The notes under the pieces: model-generated
What the model was told of the DNA's origin: nothing
The model's input: only the letters and a program-made list of their open reading frames with translations
Database searches by the model: none
Position numbers and translations under genes: made by a program
Assembly: GCA_021307315.1 (NCBI GenBank)
Contig: JAJSPD010000004.1
Span: 620,001 to 684,000 of the forward strand
Reading direction: 5' to 3'
DNA: 64,000 bases
Source of the DNA: Bisporella sp. PMI_857
Lineage: Eukaryota > Ascomycota > Leotiomycetes > Helotiales > Helotiaceae
Part shown: positions 12,206 to 23,204 of the stretch, piece after piece
Layout: every line of letters starts with the position of its first letter
Position numbering within the stretch: the stretch's first letter is position 1

Positions 12206-13003
12206 TTATATGCGACCAGCGAAGTTCTCTTTAGCGTACTGCTCACATGCCTGTTCACTCTTTAGCAAGAGTTAGGAACCCTCAAGTGATAATCATACCT
12301 TAGCAGGTTTGCCAACTTTTGCACCGATCGTCTTCCACTTGTTCGCCTCATACTCCTTAATGGCATTCAGGAGCGCCTGTGACTATGCACACGTCAACAA
12401 AGTAATTAATTCTTCTGAGGGGCCGGCATACCTCGTCCTCTGCAAACTCAGCATAGTGCATATCCTTAAGTACATTAGTAAATACATTGTGTTATTAAAA
12501 TGAGCGCGTCATACCTTGTACCAATGTTTTTTGACGCTGCCCTCAGTTCGGGCGGGAAATGTCTACCACACCTATCTCAGTCGCTGGCTTTGTGCAACCC
12601 CAGCCACCACTTAGTATCTCACCTTTGCGATTTCTGCCCAGCTGTTTCCTGCGTCCCTCATAGTTTTCAGCCTCTGCTCCTCCGCCGGGGTCCATGGAGT
12701 GTTTGTTCGGCTCTTCTTTGCTGGTGGTCCCATGGACGATGATGCAGAGGTATTGGCTTCCTCGCCAGCGAGTGAAGCTGGCACGATGTTCGATGGACCT
12801 GACATGGCGAATGTTTCCGCTCCACCTGAGCCAGATGCGCGTCTCTTGTTTCGTGTATTTGCAGGCGAAAGGGTGTCCTGTGGTACAAAAGGGTCAATTG
12901 CAGTTGCGTGGGGATGTGAAGGTGAGACTCCAGCGGCAGGTTTAAGTTCTGTTCTGTCTGCACGTTTAGACATTGGCAAAGATGTAGAGACACGATGCGC
13001 CAT
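12206..13003 (-). CDS. Small Myb/SANT-like DNA-binding protein
   Basis: Five exons on the minus strand: 13003-12623, 12562-12515, 12464-12432, 12376-12299 and 12250-12206 (194 residues). Every exon length is a multiple of three, so all introns are phase 0. The N-terminal 90 residues are polar and disordered. They are followed by a SANT/Myb-type repeat, PWTPAEEQRLKTMRDAGNSW, continued across introns by AEIAK and TFPARTEGSVKKHWYK. A second helical unit (ALLNAIKEYEANKWKTIGAK) and KACEQYAKENF end the protein. The spaced tryptophans of a Myb repeat are visible. A nuclear DNA-binding role follows from the family; target genes are unknown. The exons of 33 and 45 bases are very short, but each is bounded by consensus sites and preserves the Myb pattern. 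A basic PPAKKSR stretch before the domain may be a nuclear localisation signal. Confidence 0.82.
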
Positions 13004-14470
13004 GCTCGATATTGACCAAGGATATCAGAGAGACAAAGTTAATGTGTGCGCGAAGTGTAGCATTCGCGTGTGAAATAAGGTAAGATACCGCGTTGGAAGC
13101 TAGGCTGCAGGGAAGGTACAAGATACTTACGATCTGAAGTCAAACTACTTGGGGATCGTGTAGATATTATCAACAGGGCTGACATGCATTTCCTGCATGT
13201 CTTGCCGCAGTGGCAGGTAAAATCAGTACAACAACGAGAGCTAAAACAGGAGATGTCTTGTAAAGTTCAGAAATATCGAAGCGAATCCTTTACAGATTTT
13301 CATGCAGTGAGAGAGAATCGTAGAGAAGACTGGAGAGAGGGAGGATAGATGTAGTGATCTGATGACTTCTTAATAACAAGGTTCTGGCCATTAAGTAGAA
13401 CGCAAGTACACCATCGGTACATATGCAGATGGCTACATATAACCACCAGATGTCATTGAAAAAAAGTTGACAAGGGAGCCTACCGAGTCTGGGTTCGAAA
13501 CATGAACAATGCCTGCCTACGATCAGAGGCAGGGTAATTTAGAGTGACTTGGAGAACGGTAGGGGCTTGCTAGGCACGCATACTAATCTACGGACCGGAA
13601 GATACACACGCTTGAATGCTACTCGCCAGGTCGGATGAGGTACCATTTATGCCCAGTGTGTTGACAGCTGCTACTAACGCGATCACCGATGTCAGCAATT
13701 TTAAGTACCTTTTCGAGTATCGCCCCCCATTGCCTTTCTATTATAGAACAGCCGATGATGCTACCAAGTTCAAGTGCTTCGGACCTGGCCAGAGCTGCAA
13801 GTGTTGCCGAAAGAAGCGTGGATGCTGGGGCAGAAACTGCAGTGCCCGTCACATTTTTTGGTTGGCTTCAAGCCGCAAAAAGGATCGCCATCCCCAGCAG
13901 TTCAAGCGTAGGAAGCATGGCTTTGTGCTACCACGCATGGAGCCAGGCCCCATGAAATGGGAGGTACAGGAAGCTTGAACAGCGTAAGATGAAGCCTTAT
14001 CCCGATCAACGTTTCTCCGAGGTGGCAGGGGGACTGCAATGAGTTGGACGGCTCTGCAGAATATACTCAAAGTGCTACTTCTTCTGGAACTCACGCATGG
14101 TTCGAAGCTACCTAGAAGTCTGCTGGGCGTTGGGCGGTGTGCTCATGACTTATCCTTATGGTGGTTAGGGTTACGCTTGATGGTATCTCAGTGGTGTTGC
14201 ATAGAACTTGGTGGAAATGCTTCTGGATGATTGGAGTGATGGGAGAAAAGGAGGCGGGGAAAACAAGGTTCCACAACAGTAACTTGCAGGCACTTTAATG
14301 CCGCCCAGACCCTAAAAACTATATTGACCAGGCTAGCTAGAGACATGATCGCGCTTACCCCGCCATTTTTTCAATGCAGTATGTTGAATAAGGTATGTGC
14401 TGGATATTATAACATTGTTGTTATGTGTGCGGAAGGTAAAAGGGTAGTTAGGGGATATGCGGTCGTGTTG

Positions 14471-14574
14471 GTATGGTATGTATGGTATGGTACGGTATAG
14501 TATGGTATGGTATAGTATGGTATGGTATAGTATGGTATGGTATAGTATGGTATGGTATAGTATGGTATGGTATG
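14471..14574. repeat. TATGG microsatellite with 15 bp higher-order unit
   Basis: About 104 bases of TATGG and variants (TATAG, TACGG). From 14496 the motif TATAG TATGG TATGG recurs with exact 15 bp spacing, with TATAG starting at 14496, 14511, 14526, 14541 and 14556. An antisense frame across it encodes a repetitive Tyr/His/Thr string and is not a gene. Confidence 0.95.
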
Positions 14575-17500
14575 GGAATGCTGAACAGAGGAGCCTAAAT
14601 CCTTCTGGATCCATCGTTAATTGACTTCCTTAAGGACTCTGACGTAGTCTCAAGAACCAGGAACCTCCTCCGCCCCAAATACCAGTTCAACCTTGGAGGA
14701 GAAAATGACGCGAATGACAAGCTGAGAGCCACAAGTATCTTTGTATAGTGCCATAGTATCTCCGTCACCAGGGATTTCACATGTCACATAAATAGTCATG
14801 CTAGAATGGACTCATAAACACTTGTGCTATAGATATTCGAGAAGCAGACTCAATACGCTAAGTTCTCATATCGCGATAAGCATACGGTTTAAATCTTAAA
14901 AGGTGGAAACAAATTTCTTGCCGAAGCCATGATCCATGGGTGGTGTTGAAAGTGAGAAAACTGAGCGATGAGGGTATATATTGCGATTGGCAAAGACGAA
15001 ATGTTGCTTACGACCATGTCGCTTCCCTTGTCTATGGGTACCGATACCCTAACAGTCCCAGATCCGAATTATCTTTCGAAGTCTTGGAACCAATTGGACC
15101 TCACGAAGTAATTTCACTCTTAATGGAAGCCGGCGCCGTGTTGTCACTCATGCATGCAGTCTAGGTCGATCAAAAGAAGCCATCGTGCATCATGACTGGC
15201 AGCGACATTTGCACAAGTATCTATACATCTGCATGTGTTGGTGCCGGGCATTCAAAATCGGCCTCGCTGGGAGTTATAATTTCTGATTGAACCTGTTGAT
15301 GGGTGTGGTATGTTGGATGATAGGCAGGGAAATTGCAAGTCTCAATGCCAACAATATCTAACCTTCCGCCAACGCAGGAGCCGCTCAACCAATAAGGCCA
15401 TGATCGCCGTTGCAATGAACCAAAAGGGGTGTTTCCTCGTAAAATTATGCTCTCACTCATGCCGATAACTCACGGTTCGGTAGCTCCCGAAGCGGATTAT
15501 ATGCTGTACTCGGGAATGAAGCGTGCCGAATCTGGCGCCGTGCATTCTGAGATGGCTTCAACATCAACCACCTGCAATAATACGGATTAGCAGTCCGAGC
15601 CTCGGGATTATACAGTGAGCTCTTATTGTCCGTGCTCGACAGGCTAGCATTCTTGCTAAGCATTCATCCTGGGCTCAACCGTATTTCAATAAACTGCCCG
15701 AATTGTCTCTTAAGAAAATGAAGGGCAGACATACTCGGAATGTCTTCTCAGAGCAGATACGAGATATGGGATCCGAGTGTTGGAAGCCACCTTGGTCAAT
15801 CTTTGCTGGGAGCTAGTGCACGGGGAACTTGTTATACACTAGAGCTTATTGCATTGCCCGCCGACATTGCGTGAACACATATCCAAATACTATCCAGCCA
15901 ATAATACCAAAATTCCAAGGGCAAGTGATCAAGCAGGAGTAATTCCTCTCAAAACTTGACGTAAGATCGTATCGAAATGCAAAGGCATGCAGTGGTCCAA
16001 ACTTTACCCAAATCTCCAATTATGTCTACAAGTATAAGCAGTTGTGGGGGGGGAGATGTTGTGTCCTCAGCTTATCAAAACCAAGCGCAATGAGAGAGAA
16101 AGGGCGAGAGGGTCATCTCTCTTATCGAACCATTAGCCAAAGTCCTTCAAAACAAAAAGAATAAACAATGTTTCCATTAAGGCTGAAAAATGCGGAGGAT
16201 TATCTAAGTCCTCCCGAAGCCTCACGCCGATGGTTCCGACAAACAGGAAACATTTTGCAGGCTTAGACAAAACAAAAGCGCATAGATGCGACCTTATCGT
16301 TCCTGCAAAATCGTCATCCTTTGATCAGTGGAGGGGAGTCCCCTGTGCTTGGCGATTCTGTGACAGCGGTAAAGGAGGATCTGCTCATGCGGTTCGTGTC
16401 TTGAGTCCTTGAGGGTATCACCCCGTGCTTGCTGGTGTTTGAGGAAGCACCTGAAATTCGTGCGCCGATTCACCGCCCCCCCAATTCATCCTTCAGACCT
16501 GGGCGGCTCAACGAACATTCCTAGGATGACGCTGGCCATACCTTCTTGGCCACGCAAGGGACGAGTAATCATCTGATAGCTGGCACGATGGTTTGGATCT
16601 TACCGTACCTCCGTTCCTCTCGTCAGAAAAGCCAAAACGTTGGGAATATCTAAGCGCCAAATTACAGTGTGGTTCCTTGTGCTTCGCAATGGGGGTGAAG
16701 TAGTTGCCAAGACAAACACCACCACTGCACAACGTCCACCCAAGCTGGACTCTACCATAGTAATCGGACGGTACCCCTTCCGAATAGAACTCATTTCTCT
16801 CCACGTTTCTGCTCTAGCAGACACAACCTGTTGAGACGAACAATACAGTGATTCGGGGTCCCCGCATCTATCCGGCTGCGCAAGCGTTTATGCAGAATGG
16901 AAGTGTAGTTTTGGCTGCCCATCACAGAGTAAAGCCGTCGTCATGATACAGCTGAGAAAGGAACTCTCCCAAGGAAGTCAATATCAGCGCTATGAGGCTA
17001 TGACACCGGTACCAAGTCCTTGAGCTTTTTCACAGCCTACTAGCAAAACAATACAGGAGAGGCTGGTCCTATGCCACTAAATTCATAGAAACAGCATTGC
17101 TCGCGAGTCTAGATCTCGCAAGCATTTGTTTAGGTGATGCCAGCAACAGCACATCATATTAATGATTAGCATATGCTAAGAATGTTTCTCTTAGCACTCC
17201 TAGAGTAAGGGTAAACGTTGGCGCTCGAGACGTTCCTCGCTCATGGTGGGCGGCTTCTCACATGTCCAGAAGATGTCCGCATCGTCCGGTCTGGATATGG
17301 GTCCCCCCATCTAGAATCAGATTTTCCAAGTATCCCGTATTCATCTGGTCCTTTCAATCCGAATTTGTTCAAGCCTGCAGCCTTCTAAGCATTTCGGATC
17401 GATCTCAGCCTTTGGTGGCTCGAGTGTTCCCGTCTCGGCGTCAGGTGCCCACTTTTTGGTGCGTTTCGACAAGGGGCTTTTTTTAACGTCCTGAGTTTCA

Positions 17501-18019
17501 CACGCGCACCCAAGACATCACCGCGCTCTCAGGAACACATCAATATTGACGGGACTCGAAATTACCCTCTGCACGCTGCCAGCGATGTTGACTCGTAGTA
17601 ATGCTCTCGTCAACTGATCTTGATGTCGTTTTTACGCTGCGCAAAACTGCTCGGGTTCATCAATTGCCCAAGATCAAGTTGCGTGCTAGATTAGGAATCA
17701 GGTCGCCGTCGATGGCCATGAGACGTGAGACCCACACGGACTTCAAACGCAGACTTGACCTCATCCTAGTCCCCCAGAAACGCCAATACGGTGCAGAAAC
17801 GGGATGAAAAAGGTTCTCCCAATGGAGATATGCAACCAAGCCTATGCATAAATCAGAAACTCTCACAACATCAGCCATGCCACTCCAATCACGGTGATCC
17901 GGCATGATTGTTGACTCCATTGGAAAATGCACGGCCCCAAGCAAGCATGGATCGCGGCTCCCAAGTTGACTCCAGACGATCCTATGCAAGGTGGTGATGC
18001 TTCATATATGACCCTACTA

Positions 18020-18060
18020 CACCCCTCTTTCTTCTCTCTTTTTCTTCTTCTACTCACTCG
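18020..18060 (+). promoter_or_regulatory. CT-rich tract upstream of Myb-like gene
   Basis: A pyrimidine-rich stretch (TTTCTTCTCTCTTTTTCTTC and neighbours) about 300 bases before the ATG at 18361. In filamentous fungi such tracts commonly lie just before transcription starts. The role is inferred from position and composition only. Confidence 0.45.
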
Positions 18061-18360
18061 ACGTCGACTACGCATCCCGCAGCTAATTTTCACTCTCTTT
18101 TATTGCCCAACTGGCTTGGCTGCTTACATTCTTTACTGTAGTTAATTTGTCTTGTTTACAGCGTTTCTTGTCGTCTTTCAGAGAGATTCTTCTTCTGTCA
18201 CCATTTAACGCCAATCAAAGAATTATTTACATCATACCGCAGCTTTCGGTCTGCCTTTTACAACTCTTCGATTCTTGTTGCTTGCTGGCTCAACGAACCC
18301 TTTATAAACGGTATATACATTTTACTACGACTTTCGATTCTTTAACGATCAACGACCGTC

Positions 18361-19455
18361 ATGTCTTCACCATCCAACCAGATGAACACCTCCACCCATG
18401 TGGCCTCATCCAACTATACCTCGGTTGATGCTATTAATCGACATGATTTTGGAGTTCAGAAGAACCGCAAGCCAGCATCTACAGGAGGAGGCAGAGCCTG
18501 GAGCGAGGATGAGGTATGGGATACCTAGTTGCATACGTTTTGCGAAGGAACTAATCAATTATTGCAGGAAGTCTATCTTCTCCAGACTCGTCTGCAGAAA
18601 ATGCCGTATAAGCACATTGCTGCTCACTTGAAAAAGACTGAGCTAGCATGTCGCCTCCACTACCATCAACTTTCCCATGGTAGCAATCGTCGCAAGCGTA
18701 CAAACTCGATGTCATCTGGTACAGCCTCGACCGTGCAATCTCCAATCATGCAACATTCAGTGCCATCTCCCATTCACGAGAATCCGAGCGTTCAGAGCGC
18801 CTCTCCGTCATATAATTACTCTCCGCAATCACCGACTAATGTGCAATTGCCATCGGCTAGCAGCTTGCTTCCATGCTCAGGCTCCACCAGCCCTCTCCGA
18901 GTTTTGAATCATCCTGTGACTATCCTTCCTAAGCCATCTCCACCTCGCCGTGCCCTTTCGGATTCTGCAGCCAATCCGCCACTCCGCCTGGACTGCGACG
19001 TTGCCACTGGGTCTTCCATGAACATCTCTAACATTGATAAAGAGCGTCTTCGCCATATCTATGAGGCTCACCGGGCTTCATTCTGGAGTGTGATTGCTTC
19101 AGAGTATGGAGGATCTGTATCTCCAGTGCTTTTGGAGGAGGCTTGGAAACGAGGCATTGCTACCAATGCCCCGCCAACTCCGTGCATCTCTCCCGATACC
19201 CACACTATCAACGGGTATCAGACGTATAATGTCAAACCTACACAGCAACTCATGACTCCTGTCCAAGAGAACAAGACTAGCGCCACCAGCATCTCCTCTT
19301 TGTTGGGTATTGTAAGTATTGCCTCGTACAACAAGCCTTGGTCCGCGACTAAAACGGAATAGGATGCTAGCCCAACGTCACCAAAAGAACGGGAACTGAT
19401 TAAGAGAATGGAGGAACGACGTGATGTTGTGATGGCTGGCATCGAGATGGCTTGA
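18361..19455 (+). CDS. Myb-like (SANT) domain regulator
   Basis: Exons 18361-18513, 18568-19311 and 19363-19455, all multiples of three, give 329 residues. The first intron falls inside the Myb domain. Joining the exons yields RAWSEDEEVYLLQTRLQKMP followed by YKHIAAHLKKTELACRLHYH, a single Myb/SANT-type helix-turn-helix with a basic tail (GSNRRKR), at about residues 46-100. The middle is Ser/Pro-rich and low complexity. A second conserved-looking block near residues 220-265 (IDKERLRHIYEAHRASFWSV) resembles a weak helix-turn-helix partner segment. The C-terminus after the last intron (SPTSPKERELIKRMEERRD) is helical and charged. It is probably a nuclear transcription factor; no target is known. 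The first ATG gives a Ser/Asn-rich start without any signal. An upstream frame (18147-18428) overlaps the start in another frame. Confidence 0.86.
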
Positions 19456-19999
19456 GTGCCTTTTGATAAGATGTATGATTATCATATGTATTGGTTTAAC
19501 AAGGAAAGGAAAGGGGAGAAGACTATATCATGTGTTCGCAAGCATGGTTTAGTTTGTCAAGCACTGTTTTGGGAAGGATATGCGTGACGGGCTCGTTGAT
19601 GAATAAGAAGAGATCTCTTTGAACCTTACATGTTTCTCTTTCGACGACTAATTTATTATGTCAGTGTCTAATGTCCCGTTTCAAGAGCTGATCAGAAAAA
19701 GATGAAGTATGCATGTACAATAGTCAAGTTCCAGAATTCCATAATTTTGTCTGAACCATGAGTTAGAGACTCGTTTGATCGACGTTGCATTGCCAAGCTT
19801 TGTCCCTGGAGAGATAAACCAAGTTAGTGCGTAGTAAATGAGCCACCGAGGCTACCGAGGCACCAGGTGAGGCACCAGGCCAGGCACTAGAGGGAGTCTG
19901 AGGCTCAAGGTCATGAGACGATCCACTTTAATTTCTATCAACAACCACCCCGCCTCCTGTGCCGATGGCTGCGCTGGCGTTGTCGCCAATCTTGCGATC
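19456..19999. other. Intergenic region
   Basis: No gene seen. Near 19850-19890 there is a small cluster of related short words (GAGGCACCAG, CCAGGCAC), a weak local repeat just upstream of the HTD2-like locus. Confidence 0.55.
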
Positions 20000-21095
20000 A
20001 TGTCGAGAATATTGGGCCGTCTTAGGCGCTTCTATAGCAGTTCCAGTTCTGTATCTGCCACATCGGTCGCATCCGATTTCCTATCGAGATCACAATCTAT
20101 TCCTCCATACAAGCAAACTCAACTGTTAGACTTCAACCAGCTACAACGCCTATCCGCCACTCTCTCACGCACAGAACTTTCACAGGTTCGAACTCACATT
20201 GGCACAGTCTTGCCCCCATGCTATCATTTAGCTTACTTCACACCATCACAAATCGAGGATGAACTTGGAAGAGATGGTACAGATACCACTTTCAATGCTC
20301 CACATCCTTTTACAAGAAGGATGTGGGCGGGCAGAACAACCAATTGAAGATTGGACAAGAAGTCACAGAGACTACTAAGCTCATCTCGGCTATGGGTAAG
20401 AAAACCAAAGCGGGTGAAGAAATGATAGTAGTCGGTGTAGAAAAACTATATGAGAACGAGCACGGGGTCGCGCTATCAGACAAGAGGTAATGACCATCCT
20501 GAGGTTATTTCGCTCGCTACATCACCCGCGACTTGAACATAAGCTATGAATTTGCTGACGAGCTCGTTCGTCCAGGAACTGGATATTTCGCTCCGAAATT
20601 ACCACTACTCAAACCCCAGCACCAAAGCCTGCCCAGGTCCAGTTCCCAAAAGCGCCAGAAGCAGAATATATGCGAGACTTAATACAAACACCTGTTTCGC
20701 TATTTCGATTCTCGGCATTAACTTTTAATGCCCACAAAATTCACTATAATAAAGAGTGGTGTCAAGAAGTTGAAGGGCATAGAGATATAGTAGTTCACGG
20801 TCCTCTCAACTTGATTAACATGGTAAATCTATGGAGAGATGTTCAGCGTGGAAAGGCGATTCCAAAACGGGTAATTTATAGGGCTACATCGCCTTTGTAT
20901 GCTGGTGAGAAATATAGAGTTCTTCTGGAGAAGGAGAAGGACAAGATTAGTGATGTTAAAATCGTGGATAACTATGGACAGGTGAGTCAGCTCCTCAAAA
21001 CAAGACTTTCTTTTTCGGAATATCATGAGCAGTCTACTCCTAAGACTACTTACTCGATGTCTCAGTTTCTTGAGTATATGAGGCCATGTCTTTAG
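20000..21095 (+). pseudogene. HTD2-like hydroxyacyl-thioester dehydratase / mesaconyl-CoA hydratase homologue, frameshifted
   Basis: The translated segments match the fungal FAS1-like dehydratase family (HTD2 / mesaconyl-C4-CoA hydratase), which has a mitochondrial or peroxisomal thioester hydratase fold. The first frame from the ATG at 20000 has a Ser-rich, basic leader that could target mitochondria. It continues through LPPCYHLAYFTPSQIEDELG and PFTRRMWAG, then hits a stop at 20345. The family pattern resumes at 20335 in another frame (NNQLKIGQEVTETTKLISAM, EEMIVVGVEK, ENEHGVAL). It then passes through an intron, GTAATG...CCAG (20487-20575), into NWIFRSEITTTQTPAPK and later FNAHKIHYNKEWCQ, HGPLNL and PLYAGEKYRVLL. 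About five to eight residues usually found between the two frames are absent, so a short deletion not divisible by three fits best. No intron rescues this. The 3' end is uncertain because a GTGAGT donor near 20981 could cut the last frame. A sequencing error is the alternative. Confidence 0.6.
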
Positions 21096-22029
21096 AGTAC
21101 ATACATGGCTTTTAATACAAGTCTCAACTCTGTATTTTTACTAGGATGTACGAACTAACTCCGAGATTCTCACACTAGGTATCCATGGTAGGTCAAATTG
21201 AAAGATTTTGATTCTTGAAGCGATTGAACTTCCAACACCTTGGTAACTGCATTTCCAGAAGCATATTAAAACACCAATTTTCAACTTGATTCAGCCGAGC
21301 AACTAGGTTTGCGCTTTCTTTTGTCACCATGATCCGAAGAGCTTCAACCTAATCTCTCCATAATCACAAGTGATGCAAGTCAGGATTTGCCGTTATCTTC
21401 TGGTGTTGACGCAGCGTGCAATTATGGAATGCCTCCCAAAATTATCGATGGTGCCTTTATCTTAGGAATATTTCACACCACCTGTTCTGCTTTCGCTGTA
21501 GAGTTTCTTAAATAAATACATGTATGTGTGTATTTCACTATTTTTGTATTTTCTACTAGTTGTCCGTGCTCGCTAAGCTTACAAGGCACGTGAGTATCAG
21601 GAACGATCAGGTCTCTCTGCCTCGGTAGTAATTAACCTTTTGTGGCTTACATTTCACGATTTCCGCGATGATCACTGGCTCTGGACGATCACTAAAAGTT
21701 GTGCCGCCTCATTGAAGACGCGTCAACTGCTGCTTGAGTATGGCGGCATCTGCCAACTTCTTGAATATGGACATCTCTCAGCTTCAGTCTTTGCCAATAC
21801 GACTGCGCCAAGCCTGCAACCTTGCGCATTATATACGCGGCCATCGCAGGTCGAGGCTGTTCTGGCCACTCTGAGATAGCTTCAGAACCCTCATTTTGAG
21901 GATGTATATATGATAGTTAGACATTTCCCTCAGATAGTTGCCCATCCACGTCAATTTCCATTAATATCACCTTATCCCCGATAGCACCCTCTCATGCTAG
22001 ACTCAGAGTATCTTAGAACGACAATCATC
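21096..22029. other. Intergenic region
   Basis: Contains a 79-codon frame (21640-21879) without recognisable motifs. The last 100 bases are the probable leader of the GPI-type protein gene. Nothing else was seen. Confidence 0.55.
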
Positions 22030-22689
22030 ATGGGATTCTTTAAATACTTCTTGGTTGCTCTTCTAGCAACTGTCGCTCTTGCCAAGGATTCTGATGACGA
22101 TGGACCCCTTCACTGCGGACATCATGGAGGGCATGACAACGGTATTAGAGATCCTCCTCTGCCCATATAACAACGCTAATTGGGGCTTCTAGATGCCATT
22201 ACTTCGGAAATTTCCTGTTCTTATTTTACCACAACCTTCTCATCCGATGGATTTACCACCACATTTGCCATTCCAATCATTAGCTCTATTGAAGACCGCC
22301 CCAAACCTACCTATTCCCCTTCGTGGACAGGTACATCCCCTCCGGGAGATAAATCCTCCCAGAAACACCACCATCATTCATCCAAAACAGCCATCCCACC
22401 CCCTGGGAACTTCACTTCGTTTGAGCACCACACCAAAACAAAAACCCATGGTGATAATCAGACAACGACGAGCGCCCCTAGCACTGTTACAGGAGGAGAG
22501 ATAACGACGACCTCGCCCATTAGTTCAAATGTCTTGGTATCAACGACTCTGGGATCTATTATCAGTGCCACCACAACCTCCGCGTCTACTTCTTCGGCCG
22601 TGCAGGCTGGAAATGCCGCTACTTACAATGGCGCTTCGGCTTTGACAAGTCTAGTGAGTTTCGTGGCGGCAATATTCTGGCTGGTTTAA
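22030..22689 (+). CDS. Secreted Ser/Thr/His-rich protein with GPI-type tail
   Basis: Two exons, 22030-22141 and 22193-22689 (202 residues); the intron is GTATTA...CTTCTAG. The first exon encodes a clear signal peptide (MGFFKYFLVALLATVALAKD) followed by an acidic and His/Gly-rich patch (LHCGHHGGHDN), which could bind metal. The body is a Thr/Ser/Pro-rich stalk with a second His-rich patch (KHHHHSSK). The end is a small-residue site before a hydrophobic tail (ALTSLVSFVAAIFWLV), typical of GPI attachment. No catalytic domain is visible. It is most likely a cell-surface mannoprotein. The first exon gives the frame its start codon and secretion signal. No specific family was recognised. Confidence 0.82.
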
Positions 22690-23204
22690 GGAAACTATAG
22701 CAGATAATATATGCACTACTTGATTGCGGGTGCATTTACTAAGGCTTGAAGAAACAGTAATGATACCTTTAACGATGAAAGAAGCACCATGGAGTTTCAT
22801 TCCCTCTTTGTTCGGCACATCTTGTTGAGCTTGACATAAGTGCCTCCTACACTAAATTGTCGCTTATCATCTATCTTCCTAATTATGTTTGACACAATAG
22901 CTAGTACAGCCCCTGCCATGCAGTGAGACTAATGAGTACTCTACTTCCATTGAAATCGAGCTCTACCTATATGAAAATTTCCAGTTGTTTATTCACGAAC
23001 TTAATAGTTTGCATGAACTTGTATATCTGTCAGCCCCCCACTCTTGCTCCCATCAAGCTCAAAACGTCATATCGTGTGCAAAGTACGAAGGCGGGGTTGT
23101 TTATGAGTATGAACATGTATCAGGGAGCTTCATATTTTCCAGTATAAAAGTTTAGGAGCGTTGAGTATTTTCAGTGGTACACGAAGAACCTGTCTAGTGA
23201 AACC
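22690..23204. other. Intergenic region
   Basis: Lies between the GPI-type gene and the acyltransferase gene. A 74-codon frame at 22923-23147 shows no motif. Nothing else was seen. Confidence 0.55.

Larger units (their letters stand above)
13004..18360. other. 5.3 kb gene-poor region
   Basis: No gene is supportable. Frames at 13616-13978 (Cys-rich, 120 codons), 14940-15164 and 16230-17807 are short, overlap frames on the opposite strand and lack known motifs. It contains the TATGG repeat listed separately. The right end holds the putative promoter and leader of the Myb-like gene at 18361. Confidence 0.55.

Noticed and set aside
13485..13510. GGGTTCGAAAC word considered as a tRNA B-box
   Set aside because: The flanking bases do not form a T stem or an acceptor stem.
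13616..13978. 120-codon Cys-rich frame resembling a small secreted effector
   Set aside because: It lacks a signal peptide, competes with equally long frames on both strands and has no consensus introns.
14333..14614. Minus-strand frame with repeated Tyr-His-Thr-Ile-Leu
   Set aside because: It is produced entirely by the TATGG microsatellite.
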